A stretch of 60,737 bases of DNA from JAEUMY01 sp031394355 (GTDB lineage: Bacteria > Pseudomonadota > Gammaproteobacteria > Burkholderiales > Usitatibacteraceae), in assembly GCA_031394355.1 (NCBI GenBank), contig JANNSU010000078.1:1-60737 (forward strand), written 5' to 3'. This document shows, piece after piece, positions 26,543 to 35,153 of the stretch. The position numbers and the translations under genes were made by a program. The notes below the pieces were generated by a model. That model was given only the letters and a program-made list of their open reading frames with translations. It was not told the origin of the DNA and did not search any database. Position 1 is the stretch's first letter, and the number at the start of each line of letters is the position of its first letter.

Positions 26543-27490
26543 ATGATCGGCAAAATGGCCCGCTGGGCATTGATCGGCGAGATGTTCATCTATTCGTGCT
26601 GGGCCATGTGGCTGCACGGAGCGAGCTATGCCCCACTGCGAATAGCCGCAATGGTGTTGGGCATGGCGTTGCTGTTGCGCTTCATCGTCACGCTTGGGCC
26701 CTTTCTCACTGTGCTGGCGCTGCGCCTGCGTGACCATCGCCCGGTCTTTGGCGTGGGCTTCGGGCGAGCATTGCTGGGCGAGTTCATCGCCAAGTCGCTG
26801 TCCTTCACGCTGTGGCAGCCGTTCGAGCACTGGCTCATGCGACCGGATGTTGATCCCCGGCAAGCCCAGGACGTGCCCATCCTGCTGGTACATGGCTATC
26901 TCTGCAATCGCGGCAGCTGGTTCGTGATGCGCCGCCTGCTGGGTGCCCGACTGCCCAATCCTGTTTTCACCCTGAGCCTGGAGCCGCCTTTCTCGCGAAT
27001 CGACGATTACGTGTCGCAACTCGATGCCAGGGTCAACAAGATTCTTGACAGCAGCGGGCATGCAACGCTGCATCTGGTCTGTCACAGCATGGGCGGTTTG
27101 GTGGCACGCGCATGGCTTCTGCGAAACCAGGGTTGGGGCAGGGTAGCCAGCCTCACCATGCTGGGTTCGCCGCACCACGGGACAGAGCTTGCGCGTGCGG
27201 GTATCGGCCAAAATGTCCGTCAGTTGGTGAAAGGCAACGCTTGGTTGGCGGCGTTGGCTGCACAAGAAACGGGATTGTTGCCCCCCGCTCCAGTGATGTC
27301 TATTCGCACCGAGAACGACAATCTCGTCTATCCGCCCGAATCCGCCGATCTGACTTGGGCTGCGAATATTCGCATCGAAGGTGTGGGGCATGTGCAGATG
27401 CAGTCGTCCACCGTTGCGGCGGACATGATTGCGGCGAATATTGTCGCTGCATCGCCGGATGCGGCCCGGCAATCGCTTCGCGAACGCTGA
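26543..27490 (+). CDS. Membrane-anchored alpha/beta-hydrolase lipase
   Basis: 315 residues from the ATG at 26543 (MIGKMARWALIGEM). Two N-terminal hydrophobic stretches (~5-20 and ~32-58) suggest an inner-membrane anchor. Hydrolase features: HGYLCNRGSW oxyanion loop (~117), nucleophile elbow CHSMGGLVAR (Ser ~181), GSPHHGTELA, acid in ENDNLVYP and catalytic His in GVGHVQM. This is the PGAP1/lipase-class-2-like arrangement. Plausibly hydrolyses neutral lipid esters, which fits the wax-ester genes downstream, but the substrate is inferred. A perfect palindrome at 27362-27373 encodes ANIR, and a 10/12 version follows at 27433. Confidence 0.87.
   Translation: MIGKMARWALIGEMFIYSCWAMWLHGASYAPLRIAAMVLGMALLLRFIVTLGPFLTVLALRLRDHRPVFGVGFGRALLGEFIAKSLSFTLWQPFEHWLMRPDVDPRQAQDVPILLVHGYLCNRGSWFVMRRLLGARLPNPVFTLSLEPPFSRIDDYVSQLDARVNKILDSSGHATLHLVCHSMGGLVARAWLLRNQGWGRVASLTMLGSPHHGTELARAGIGQNVRQLVKGNAWLAALAAQETGLLPPAPVMSIRTENDNLVYPPESADLTWAANIRIEGVGHVQMQSSTVAADMIAANIVAASPDAARQSLRER
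27362..27373. repeat. GCGAATATTCGC palindrome, copy 6
   Basis: Perfect copy inside the lipase gene, read as Ala-Asn-Ile-Arg; a 10/12 relative follows at 27433. Confidence 0.95.
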
Positions 27491-27545
27491 GAGTGTCCAG
27501 CGGAAGTCTCCAGACTCCCGCCAGTCGCCAGACAAACAGCACTGC

Positions 27546-27634
27546 CTAGAGCAGCTTCAGCACTTCCTCCGCATGATGTCCCACATCGGGCTTGTCCAGC
27601 ACGTGCGTGACCTTTCCCTTCTCATCGATAATAC
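27546..27634 (-). pseudogene. Remnant of a second, diverged bcp: last ~30 codons
   Basis: Reading the minus strand from about 27634 to the stop at 27546-27548 gives IIDEKGKVTHVLDKPDVGHH followed by AEEVLKLL, identical in protein to the C-terminus of the intact bcp gene 80 bases further on. The DNA differs at about 13 third positions and at no amino-acid position I could find. The rest of the gene is missing; its 5' side ends at a large hairpin (27634-27677). This pattern points to a remnant from a diverged, once-functional relative and not to a fresh tandem duplication. Confidence 0.8.
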
Positions 27635-27677
27635 GTTTTCAGGGAATTCGCGATGCACTGCATCGCGCCTGAAAACG
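27634..27677. repeat. Bulged 44-base inverted repeat, REP-like
   Basis: Outer stem CGTTTTCAGG (27634-27643) pairs with CCTGAAAACG (27668-27677); inner stem CGCGATG (27649-27655) pairs with CATCGCG (27661-27667) around loop CACTG; bases GAATT (27644-27648) bulge on one side only. It sits exactly where the bcp remnant ends. The shape is like REP-type elements; no other copy was seen in the window. Confidence 0.65.
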
Positions 27678-27714
27678 CCCAAGCCGCATGCAGGCGGCGC
27701 GGGAGCGAACTGCA

Positions 27715-28179
27715 CTAGAGAAGTTTCAGCACTTCCTCGGCGTGATGCCCCACGTCGGGCTTGTCCAGTACGTGGGTAACCTTGCCTTTCTCGTCGATGA
27801 TGAAAGTCACCCGGTCTGCCAGCCCGGCAAATGACTTGGCCGCCGCCAGCAAGCCGCCACCCCCGATCACGCCGAACGCCTTGCCAACAGACTGATCCGT
27901 GTCAGCCAGCAGCGGGAAGTTGAGCTTGTATTTCTCGGCAAACTTGCGGTGAGAGGCTTCATCCTGAGTCGACACGCCGAGGATCTCGGCCCCCTTGGCG
28001 GCAATATCCTTGTTGAAGTCACGCAGCGAGCACGCCTGCTTAGTGCAGCCCGGCGTGTCGTCCATGGGATAGAAGTAGACGACCAGCTTCTTGCCTTGGT
28101 AGTCCTTCAGGCTGACGGTGGAGCCGTCGGTGGTTTTGCCGCTGAAGGCGGGGGCGGCGTCACCGGGTCTGATCTTCAT
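27715..28179 (-). CDS. bcp: Peroxiredoxin (bacterioferritin comigratory protein)
   Basis: 154 residues. PMDDTPGCTKQACSLRDF carries peroxidatic Cys45 and resolving Cys50, the five-residue spacing of the atypical two-Cys BCP/PrxQ class. Reduces hydrogen and organic peroxides with thioredoxin. The FAGLADRVTFIIDEKGKVTHVLD block is intact. Its start overlaps the stop of the preceding 93-residue membrane protein by 4 bases. Confidence 0.95.
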   Translation of the reverse strand: MKIRPGDAAPAFSGKTTDGSTVSLKDYQGKKLVVYFYPMDDTPGCTKQACSLRDFNKDIAAKGAEILGVSTQDEASHRKFAEKYKLNFPLLADTDQSVGKAFGVIGGGGLLAAAKSFAGLADRVTFIIDEKGKVTHVLDKPDVGHHAEEVLKLL

Positions 28180-28457
28180 TTTTTTGCTTTCTCCCAGTTC
28201 TTGATGACTTCATCCAAGCGACGAGCCTGCTCTTCTTGTTTCGTGAGAATTGCATCCATTCGAAATTGCTGCTTTTCCGTTACTTGCAGCAGTTCACCAG
28301 ACTTCTTTACTTGCCGCGCATATTCCTCAGCCTGAGACTGAGCTTGTGCATCTGGCAAAGGTTGCGGATAGAACAAAGAGTTCAATGCGCGATACACCAC
28401 CCAAAAGCAGACTGAGTAAATCAGGCCCTTCAAGAGAGCCGCCTTCATCTCCGGCAT
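28176..28457 (-). CDS. Small membrane protein with coiled coil, unknown function
   Basis: 93 residues. One hydrophobic segment near the N-terminus (LLKGLIYSVCFWVVYRAL) followed by a charged, Gln/Glu-rich helical tail (residues ~38-93) with heptad-like spacing. No family recognised. Sits between the fatty acyl-CoA reductase gene (29 bases upstream) and bcp (4-base overlap) on the same strand, so all three may share a transcript. A start three codons later (MKAALL) is possible. Confidence 0.7.
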   Translation of the reverse strand: MPEMKAALLKGLIYSVCFWVVYRALNSLFYPQPLPDAQAQSQAEEYARQVKKSGELLQVTEKQQFRMDAILTKQEEQARRLDEVIKNWEKAKK

Positions 28458-28486
28458 TGGTCTTCCTCAGTTTCGAGCATCGTGTG

Positions 28487-30484
28487 TTACCAGTGAATAC
28501 CCTGCGTAACCTGCGCAAACGCAATCTGCTCTGGCGAGAGTTCGATCTCGACAGGCTTTTCGCCCTTCTTGTCCTTGCCCTGGGCTGCTGTCGAGTCCGG
28601 GAACATGGTGAACGCACTATTGAGGATGATCTGGGTGATCTTCGGGGCCAGTGCGTGCAGCGTGGCGCCGGCAATGCCAAGACGGGTGGCAATGCGTACA
28701 GGCTTGTAGAGAATGGCCTCCACCACGAGGTCAGCCGCCTGCTCCGGCGAGAGCGTCGGCACACTGTTGTACATCTTGGTTGGCGCGATCATCGGCGTGC
28801 GTACGAGCGGCATGTTGATCGTGGTGAAGTGCACCCGGTCGCCTGCAAATTCGCTAGCTGCACAGCCAGAGAAGGCATCCAGCGCAGCTTTCGAGGCAAC
28901 GTACGCCGAGAAGCGTGGTGCCTGCGTCAGGACACCGATGGACGAGATATTGATGATCTGGCCGCCACCCTGGGCCACCATGCCGGGCAGAAAGCCCATT
29001 ATGAGACGCAGCGATCCGAAGTAGTTGAGCTGCATGGTGCGCTCGAAGTCATGGAATCGGTCGTAGCTGTTGGCAATGCCGCGGCGGATAGAGCGGCCTG
29101 CATTGTTCACCAGAAAGTGGCAATGCTTGAAGTCCTTCAGCACTGAAGCCACGACCTTGTCACAGTCGGCGATACTCGAGAGATCGCAGGAGTAGAACTT
29201 GGCCGTGCCACCCATCTCCTTGATCTTCGCCAGCGTGATCTGGGCCTTCTCCGGGTCTCGTGCCACGATGACAACCTGTGCGCCAGCCTCGGCCAACTTC
29301 AGGGCAGTGGCCTCACCGATGCCGGATGTGCCGCCCGTTACGACGACTACCTTGTCCTTCACCTTGCCTGCAAGCGTGCGATCAATGAAGAGATCGGGAT
29401 CGAGGTTGCGCTCCCAGTAGTCCCACAGGCGCCAGGCGTAATCCTCGAGGCGCGGCACACTGATTCCAGACCCCTTCAGAGCCTTGGCCGTATCGCGATT
29501 GTCAAACCGCGTGGGGTAGCTGATGAACGTGAACATGTCCTTCGGGATGCCAAGATCGGCCAGGATCTGTTTCTGGATGCGCCGCAGCGGTGCCAGCGAC
29601 ATGATGCCGTCCAGCACATAGCTGGGAATGAAGCTGAACATTTTGGTGTTCAACCGCATGGTCATCTGTGGGGCATGGCCGGCTTTGGCAAAGAGGTTCA
29701 ACACCTCGCCCACGCGCATCGGCTCCGGGTCGGTCAGGTGGAAACATTCCCCGTCCAGGCCCTTCTTATGTGCCAGGAAGTCCATGGCGTCGACGACATA
29801 GTCCACGGGGACAAGGTTGATGCGGCCACCTTCGATGCCGATGGTCGGCACCCATTGCGGCAGGATGTCGCGCATCTTCTGGATGAACTTGAAGAAATAG
29901 TATGGTCCGTCGATCTTGTCGATCTCACCGGTTTCCGAATGGCCCACCACGATGCCGGGGCGATAGACGCGCCATGGCCGCTTGCACTCGGTGCGGACGA
30001 TACCTTCGGAGTCATGCTTGGTACGGAAGTAGGGATGGTCAAGCTCCTCGGCCTCCTCGAACATGTCCTCGCGGAACACGCCGTCATAGAGCCCGGCGGC
30101 GGCGATGGAGCTGGTATGGTGGAAGCAGCCCGCATTGACGGCTTCAGCGAATTCCACGGCATGGCGCGTGCCATCAATGTTCCCGACAATCTGGCTCTCG
30201 GCATCGGCCGACAAGTCATAGATGGCGGCGAGGTGGAACATGTGCTTGATCTTGCCCTTCAGCTTGGCGAGGTCAGCGGGTGCCACACCCAGTTTGGGCT
30301 TCGCCAGATCACCGATTACCGCGACGACGCGCTTGGCATCTGTTCCCCAGTACTCTAGGAGGGCATCAAGCTTTTTCACCGACGCTTTCCGCACCAGTAC
30401 ATAGATGGTGCCTTCGCGGGCCAGCAACTTCTTGACCAGATGCTTGCCAATGAAGCCGGTTGCACCGGTGACGAAATAGGTCAT
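28487..30484 (-). CDS. Bifunctional fatty acyl-CoA reductase (two-SDR, Marinobacter type)
   Basis: 665 residues from the ATG at 30484, which has GGAGG upstream. N-terminal extended SDR: TGATGFIG (6-13), YFRTK active site (152-156), YRPGIVVGHSETGEIDKIDG, QWVPTIGIEGG. C-terminal classical SDR: TGGTSGIG (~382), NNAGRSIRR, YVASKAALD (~527), ending VTQGIHW. Length, domain order and blocks such as FREDMFEEAEELDHPY agree with the fatty acyl-CoA reductase of Marinobacter aquaeolei (~661 residues), which reduces acyl-CoA via the aldehyde to fatty alcohol with NADPH. With the WS/DGAT at 41.5-43 kb this completes a wax-ester route. Divergent from a phasin gene. Confidence 0.88.
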   Translation of the reverse strand: MTYFVTGATGFIGKHLVKKLLAREGTIYVLVRKASVKKLDALLEYWGTDAKRVVAVIGDLAKPKLGVAPADLAKLKGKIKHMFHLAAIYDLSADAESQIVGNIDGTRHAVEFAEAVNAGCFHHTSSIAAAGLYDGVFREDMFEEAEELDHPYFRTKHDSEGIVRTECKRPWRVYRPGIVVGHSETGEIDKIDGPYYFFKFIQKMRDILPQWVPTIGIEGGRINLVPVDYVVDAMDFLAHKKGLDGECFHLTDPEPMRVGEVLNLFAKAGHAPQMTMRLNTKMFSFIPSYVLDGIMSLAPLRRIQKQILADLGIPKDMFTFISYPTRFDNRDTAKALKGSGISVPRLEDYAWRLWDYWERNLDPDLFIDRTLAGKVKDKVVVVTGGTSGIGEATALKLAEAGAQVVIVARDPEKAQITLAKIKEMGGTAKFYSCDLSSIADCDKVVASVLKDFKHCHFLVNNAGRSIRRGIANSYDRFHDFERTMQLNYFGSLRLIMGFLPGMVAQGGGQIINISSIGVLTQAPRFSAYVASKAALDAFSGCAASEFAGDRVHFTTINMPLVRTPMIAPTKMYNSVPTLSPEQAADLVVEAILYKPVRIATRLGIAGATLHALAPKITQIILNSAFTMFPDSTAAQGKDKKGEKPVEIELSPEQIAFAQVTQGIHW

Positions 30485-30669
30485 GGGACTCCTCCGTGGA
30501 CTTGAAATCGTTATTTGAATGGCTGTGCCGCGATGCGGCGGCTCTTTCATCGCATGATACACGGGCGCATGAGCGGCAAAAAGAGACAGCTTTTTAGTGT
30601 GATCGCTCTAAAGCCCTTGCCTAGACTCCAAGCGTCACCAGTCCATTTCATGTCCACAAGGAGATACTC
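30485..30669. promoter_or_regulatory. Divergent promoter region between the fatty acyl-CoA reductase and phasin 1
   Basis: 185 bases with no gene. It must drive both the reductase (leftwards) and the first phasin (rightwards). Ribosome binding sites are clear at both ends (AAGGAGA before the phasin ATG; GGAGG before the reductase ATG). I cannot pick unique -35/-10 pairs with confidence. Confidence 0.5.
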
Positions 30670-31161
30670 ATGGCCCGCACCACCCAGTCCGCAGTGAAGA
30701 AGATTGTCCGCAAGTCCACCCGCAAGAGCAACACCCGTACAACGACCCGCATCGCACCAGCCGGCCTCACCGTTGGCCAGGTTGCCGATTCAGCACAGAA
30801 AGTCTGGCTGGCTGGGCTTGGTGCCGTGTCGAAGGCCCAGGCAAACAGCGGCAAGTTCGTTGAAAAGCTGGTCGATCAGGCCGATGGGCTCGTCGCCGAA
30901 GGCAAGAAGATCGAAGCGCGCGTGATGTCCGCTGCCACGGCCAAGGCCAAGGAAGCCCAGGCTGCTGCCCGCTCGTTCGCCAAAGCCCGCTCGGCCGAGA
31001 CCGTCCAGACGCTGGGCAAGCTCGAAGGCGTGTTTGAAGAGCGCGTGTCCAAGACCCTCAATACGTTTGGCATTCCGTCATCCAAGCAGGTCCGCCAGTT
31101 GATCGTGCGCATGGAAGAGCTGCAGTCCAGCCTGAACCAGCTGAAACGTGCCCGCGCCTGA
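30670..31161 (+). CDS. Phasin-like polyhydroxyalkanoate/lipid granule-associated protein
   Basis: 163 residues. A basic, Thr/Lys/Arg-rich N-terminus (KKIVRKSTRKSNTRTTTR) precedes the family core DSAQKVWLAGLGAVSKAQ and a long Ala/Lys/Glu helix, ending SKQVRQLIVRMEELQSSLNQL. This is the PhaF/PhaI-like granule-associated family that coats hydrophobic inclusions. No PHA synthase is in the window; the adjacent fatty acyl-CoA reductase and nearby WS/DGAT suggest a wax-ester or mixed granule instead. Strong AAGGAGA site; followed by a terminator, so a single-gene transcript, which suits an abundant structural protein. Confidence 0.85.
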   Translation: MARTTQSAVKKIVRKSTRKSNTRTTTRIAPAGLTVGQVADSAQKVWLAGLGAVSKAQANSGKFVEKLVDQADGLVAEGKKIEARVMSAATAKAKEAQAAARSFAKARSAETVQTLGKLEGVFEERVSKTLNTFGIPSSKQVRQLIVRMEELQSSLNQLKRARA

Positions 31162-31183
31162 ACGCGAAGGGATCGGTAACATG

Positions 31184-31216
31184 AAGGGGCGGCCCAGATA
31201 GGGTCTGCCCCTTTTT
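31184..31216 (+). terminator. Rho-independent terminator after phasin 1
   Basis: AAGGGGC ... GCCCCTT stem with an inner CCC/GGG extension around AGATA, followed by a run of T (CCCTTTTTTGC). Begins 22 bases after the phasin stop. Separates phasin 1 from the patatin gene. Confidence 0.85.
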
Positions 31217-31268
31217 TGCATGAAGAGTGCGCATTGAGCGCGCCGAAGCAACCCGCCCAGGAGACAAC

Positions 31269-32528
31269 ATGGCACGCAAGCAACGAACAACCGCGAATCA
31301 GGCGGGCGCTCGACCCAAGATCGCAATGGCGTTGGCTGGCGGAGGTCCGCTCGGGGCGATGTACGAGATCGGTGCGCTCATGGCGCTGGATGAGGCTGTG
31401 GAGGGCCTGGATCTCAACAGGATGGATGTCTATGTTGGTGTCAGCTCCGGCAGTTTCATCACGGCCGCGCTGGCCAACGGCATTACAACGACAGAAATCT
31501 ATCGGCTCTTCATTGAAAATGAAGCGGTGGATGGTGCCAAGCTGAAGCCCGAAATCTTTCTCAAACCGGCTTTCAAGGAATACTTCCGGCGGGCCAAAAC
31601 CGTGCCCGGACTGCTGGTCGAAGGTGTCTTCCGCTTCGCCACCAAGCCATTTTCTCGCGGTCCGGTCGATGCGTTTGCCGGATTGTCGCGGGCTATTCCC
31701 ACGGGCATCTTCGACAATGAGGCCATCAGCCGGTTTCTGAGCCGCACGTTCAGTCTGCCGGGCCGGACCAATGACTTCCGAAAGCTCGGGGCACGCCTGT
31801 ATTCAGTCGCAACTGATCTGGACTCCGGGCAGTCGGTCAGCTTCGGTGGACCGGGATTCGACCACATTCCCATCTCCAAGGCGGTTCAAGCGAGCGCCGC
31901 GTTGCCAGGACTGTTCCCGCCGGTCCGTATCGAGGGTCACTACTACGTCGATGGCGCCCTGAAGAAAACGCTGCACGCCTCCGTTGCGCTGGACGATGGC
32001 GCAGAACTGGTCATCTGTCTCAATCCGCTTGTACCGTTTGATGCAGATTCCGCACGCCGTCGTGGCAAGCCTGATATGGAGAAGCTGGTTGAGGGTGGAC
32101 TGCCAGCAGTACTGTCGCAGACCTTCCGCGCCATCATCCATTCGCGCATGCAGATCGGTCTGTCCAAATACGACACCAAGTACAAGGGTGCCGACGTGGT
32201 GCTGTTCGAACCCGACAGTGATGATCACGAGATGTTTTTTACCAACTTGTTCTCGTACTCCAGCCGTCAACGCGTCTGCGAGCATGCCTACCAGCGTACC
32301 CGGCAGGACCTGCTGAAGCGACGTCACGAGCTTGCGCCAATCCTGAAACGCTATGACATGTCGCTCAAAGTGGAAGTCCTCAAGGACCCATCGCGGACCC
32401 TGGATGCCAAGGTCCAGCGCGGGCGCCCCCGTACAAATCGGAATGAGCGTCTGCGCGGTGCCATGCTCGACCTGTCAGATGCGCTGAAGGACCTTCAGGG
32501 GCTGGTTGCACAACGTCGGACTTCCTGA
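31269..32528 (+). CDS. Patatin-like phospholipase/lipid acyl hydrolase
   Basis: 419 residues from the ATG at 31269 (AGGAGA upstream). Patatin fold: oxyanion loop GGGPLG (24-29), nucleophile Ser59 in GVSSG, and catalytic Asp in YVDGAL (~228), giving the Ser-Asp dyad. No signal peptide: cytoplasmic. Releases fatty acids from phospholipids or neutral lipids. The C-terminal ~100 residues are basic and less conserved. Lies between the phasin and a TetR regulator, consistent with a role in turnover of stored lipid; the substrate is inferred. Confidence 0.88.
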   Translation: MARKQRTTANQAGARPKIAMALAGGGPLGAMYEIGALMALDEAVEGLDLNRMDVYVGVSSGSFITAALANGITTTEIYRLFIENEAVDGAKLKPEIFLKPAFKEYFRRAKTVPGLLVEGVFRFATKPFSRGPVDAFAGLSRAIPTGIFDNEAISRFLSRTFSLPGRTNDFRKLGARLYSVATDLDSGQSVSFGGPGFDHIPISKAVQASAALPGLFPPVRIEGHYYVDGALKKTLHASVALDDGAELVICLNPLVPFDADSARRRGKPDMEKLVEGGLPAVLSQTFRAIIHSRMQIGLSKYDTKYKGADVVLFEPDSDDHEMFFTNLFSYSSRQRVCEHAYQRTRQDLLKRRHELAPILKRYDMSLKVEVLKDPSRTLDAKVQRGRPRTNRNERLRGAMLDLSDALKDLQGLVAQRRTS

Positions 32529-32557
32529 TCCGCCGCAATTCGCTACGATAGGCGGGT

Positions 32558-33298
32558 ATGTCGCGCAAACCTCTGCCTACCGCTTCACCCAGCACGCCAC
32601 CTGCTGCGGTACCGCCCGCCAGCAAGCTGTCGCGCGCCCAGCGCACGCGCGAACGCATTCTCAAGACCAGCCTCGACCTGTTCAACATGTACGGCGAGGC
32701 CCAGGTCACGACGGGCCACATCGCTGATGAGCTGAACATCAGTCCCGGCAATCTCTACTATCACTTCCGCAACAAGGAAGAGATCATCCAGTATCTGTTC
32801 AGGGAATTCGAGCAGCGCATCGACGTCGCGCCTCAGTTGGAGAAACAGGCGGAGGAAGGTATTGCCGATGTGGGCGCAGCGATGGAAGACCTCTGGCTGT
32901 ACCTGCACCTTGCATTCGAGGCGATCTGGAGCTTCCGATTCCTCTATCGCAATCTGGATGATCTGCTGTCACGCGATGCGAAGCTGAAGTCACACTTCAA
33001 CCGCATCATCGACCACAAACGCAAGAGCGTGATCGTGCTCTGCCAGGGGCTGGTGGGTGCCGGTGCCATGAAGGCCGGTTCGGAAGAGATGAAGGCGCTG
33101 GCTGAAAACATCCTGGTGGTGGCAACGTACTGGCTCAATTTTCAGCACATCTCGCAGCGGCAGGTATTCCGCGCAGATCTGGGCGAGACCGAAGACCTGG
33201 GCCGCGGCGTGTTCCAGGTCATGGCGCTGGTCAGGCCCTACCTGGTGGGTACAGCGCGCGAGCATCTGGATCATTTGTCCAAAAACTACATCGACTGA
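32558..33298 (+). CDS. TetR-family transcriptional regulator
   Basis: 246 residues. After a Pro/Ser-rich N-terminal extension the helix-turn-helix domain occupies ~25-75 (RAQRTRERILKTSLDLFNMYG, VTTGHIADELNISPGNLYYHF, RNKEEI). The C-terminal ligand domain is unassigned but has the YRNLDDLL motif seen in regulators near lipid-metabolism genes. It lies 29 bases after the patatin gene and 10 bases before the next, so probably regulates its own operon and perhaps the phasin/reductase promoter. The ligand may be an acyl-CoA, by analogy only. Confidence 0.88.
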   Translation: MSRKPLPTASPSTPPAAVPPASKLSRAQRTRERILKTSLDLFNMYGEAQVTTGHIADELNISPGNLYYHFRNKEEIIQYLFREFEQRIDVAPQLEKQAEEGIADVGAAMEDLWLYLHLAFEAIWSFRFLYRNLDDLLSRDAKLKSHFNRIIDHKRKSVIVLCQGLVGAGAMKAGSEEMKALAENILVVATYWLNFQHISQRQVFRADLGETEDLGRGVFQVMALVRPYLVGTAREHLDHLSKNYID

Positions 33299-33308
33299 GG
33301 AGAAAGAC

Positions 33309-34088
33309 ATGGCAAAGAACAAATGGGCGGCCTATCCGCTGCCGCAAAAATCATTCAAGTTCGATGGCGATGGTCTGAAAAAGCAATGGGCCGCGCTGCA
33401 TGCCGGCGACTGCGTGACCCTGCCAAAAGAAGCAACGTTGCAGGAAGCCTGGCGCCAGTATCACCTCGGCAATTTCGGGGAAGCCGTCGAACTCGGCCTC
33501 GCCGAAGGCATGATCGGCTACACCGTCGCCAACAAGGCCCAGGCGATATACGCGACCTACATCGAGAAAAAAGACGCCGCCAGGCTCAAGCACTATGAGG
33601 AAGTCATGGCGCGTGCAGAGCAGGCGATGAAGCAGGACGCCAAGAACCCCAATTCATACTATCTGTATGCCTATGCGGCAGGCCGCTACAGCCAGGGTAT
33701 CTCCGTGGTGAAGGCGCTCTCGCAAGGCTACGGCGGCAGGATCAAGACTGCTCTCGAGACCGCGCTGAAGCTTGAGCCCAAGCATGCCGAAGCACATACC
33801 GCGATGGGTGCGTATCACGCGGAGATCATCGACAAGGTCGGCGGCATGATCGGGGGTCTCACTTATGGTGCCAAGAAGGAGAAAGGTGTCGAGCACTTTG
33901 AGAAAGCGCTGAAGCTGACGCCGAAGTCGCCCATCACGCATATCGAATTCGCCAATGGCCTTCTCATGCTGTTTGGCGACAATCAGGAGGACAAGGCGAC
34001 GGATCTGTATGTGAAGGCATCGGAGCTCTCTCCTCGCGATGCCGTTGAGCAGCTTGATGTCGAGGCGGCCAAGGCTGAGTTGGAGTAA
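33309..34088 (+). CDS. TPR-like protein, conserved hypothetical
   Basis: 259 residues, no signal peptide. Helical-repeat character: WRQYHLGNFGEAVELGLAEG, ALETALKLEPKHAEAHTAMGAYHAE, HFEKALKLTPKSPITHIEFANG resemble three tetratricopeptide units. Clear ribosome binding site (GAGGAGAAAGACATG). Follows the TetR gene by 10 bases and precedes the PLP enzyme by 8. Function unknown; probably a protein-interaction scaffold. Confidence 0.75.
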   Translation: MAKNKWAAYPLPQKSFKFDGDGLKKQWAALHAGDCVTLPKEATLQEAWRQYHLGNFGEAVELGLAEGMIGYTVANKAQAIYATYIEKKDAARLKHYEEVMARAEQAMKQDAKNPNSYYLYAYAAGRYSQGISVVKALSQGYGGRIKTALETALKLEPKHAEAHTAMGAYHAEIIDKVGGMIGGLTYGAKKEKGVEHFEKALKLTPKSPITHIEFANGLLMLFGDNQEDKATDLYVKASELSPRDAVEQLDVEAAKAELE

Positions 34089-34096
34089 CGGGCTTG

Positions 34097-35044
34097 ATGA
34101 TTCCGACCTATCAGGACCTCCTGGTTGCGCATGATCGAATCCGTCCGCACATCATTCGCACGCCAGTGCTGACCAGCGAGGCCATCAACGCGCTCACCGG
34201 CGGCGAGATTCATTTCAAGTGCGAGAACTTCCAGCGCATCGCCGCCTTCAAGGCACGTGGCGCCACCAACGCGGTGTACATGCTGGACGACGCCACGGCG
34301 GCGCACGGCGTCGTCACGCATTCATCGGGCAACCACGGTGCCGCGCTCGCCTGGGCAGCAAAGCGCCGCGGCATTGCAGCGGTGGTCGTTGTTCCTGTCA
34401 ATGCACCAAAGACCAAGATTGCGAATATTCGCGATCAGGGCGCAGAGATTGTGTTCTGCGAGGCCACGGCCGTCGCCCGCGAGGCGGCCGCAGCAAAGAT
34501 TGTGGCCGAGCGTGGCATGGAAATGGTGCATCCCTTTGACGACAATCGCGTCATCGCGGGGCAGGGGACGGCCACGCTGGAACTGCTCGATGAGGTGCCG
34601 GATCTGGACATCGTGATGGCACCATTGGGTGGTGGGGGGCTGCTCTCAGGTACGACGATCGCGGCGAAAGGGCGCAATGCGAATATTCGCGTGATCGGCG
34701 GCGAACCTTTGGGTGCTGACGATGGGTATCGCGGGTTTCAATCCGGTGTTCGGGTTGAAGAGAACGTGCCACACACCATCTGTGACGGTCTTCGAACCTG
34801 TCTCTCCGAGCGGACCTATCGCATCATTCGCGGACAGGCGGATGACATTGTCACCGCCAGCGAAAACAATGTTATCCGTGCGATGCGCCTTACCTGGGAC
34901 TCGCTAAAGATCGTCATCGAGCCGTCTTGCTGCCCGCCACTGGGCGCCATTTTGGAAGGCAATCTGGATGTGCGCGGCAAGAAGGTGGGCATCATCCTGA
35001 CGGGTGGGAATGTGGATCTGGACAGGTTGCCTTGGCAAGGTTGA
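34097..35044 (+). CDS. PLP-dependent threonine dehydratase / serine racemase-like enzyme
   Basis: 315 residues from the ATG at 34097. Fold-type II PLP enzyme: Lys in AAFKARGATNAV forms the Schiff base, SSGNHGAALAWAAK is the Asn loop and GGGGLLSGT binds the phosphate. No C-terminal ACT domain, so a catabolic-type threonine/serine dehydratase or serine racemase, not the feedback-regulated IlvA. It holds two perfect palindromes, 34421-34432 and 34679-34690, both read as ANIR (IANIRDQ and NANIRVI), the only gene in the window with two. Confidence 0.9.
   Translation: MIPTYQDLLVAHDRIRPHIIRTPVLTSEAINALTGGEIHFKCENFQRIAAFKARGATNAVYMLDDATAAHGVVTHSSGNHGAALAWAAKRRGIAAVVVVPVNAPKTKIANIRDQGAEIVFCEATAVAREAAAAKIVAERGMEMVHPFDDNRVIAGQGTATLELLDEVPDLDIVMAPLGGGGLLSGTTIAAKGRNANIRVIGGEPLGADDGYRGFQSGVRVEENVPHTICDGLRTCLSERTYRIIRGQADDIVTASENNVIRAMRLTWDSLKIVIEPSCCPPLGAILEGNLDVRGKKVGIILTGGNVDLDRLPWQG
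34421..34432. repeat. GCGAATATTCGC palindrome, copy 7
   Basis: First of two perfect copies in the threonine dehydratase-like gene, read as Ala-Asn-Ile-Arg. Confidence 0.95.
34679..34690. repeat. GCGAATATTCGC palindrome, copy 8
   Basis: Second perfect copy in the threonine dehydratase-like gene, 258 bases after the first and in the same reading phase. Confidence 0.95.
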
Positions 35045-35153
35045 TTTCAGATATCGATCAGACTCGGTCAACCTACATTGGCTAATTGCCGCAGCACCCG
35101 CAAAGGTCAAAGATCTTAAGGATCGCTTAAACGCAATGACTTGAATCAAATAG

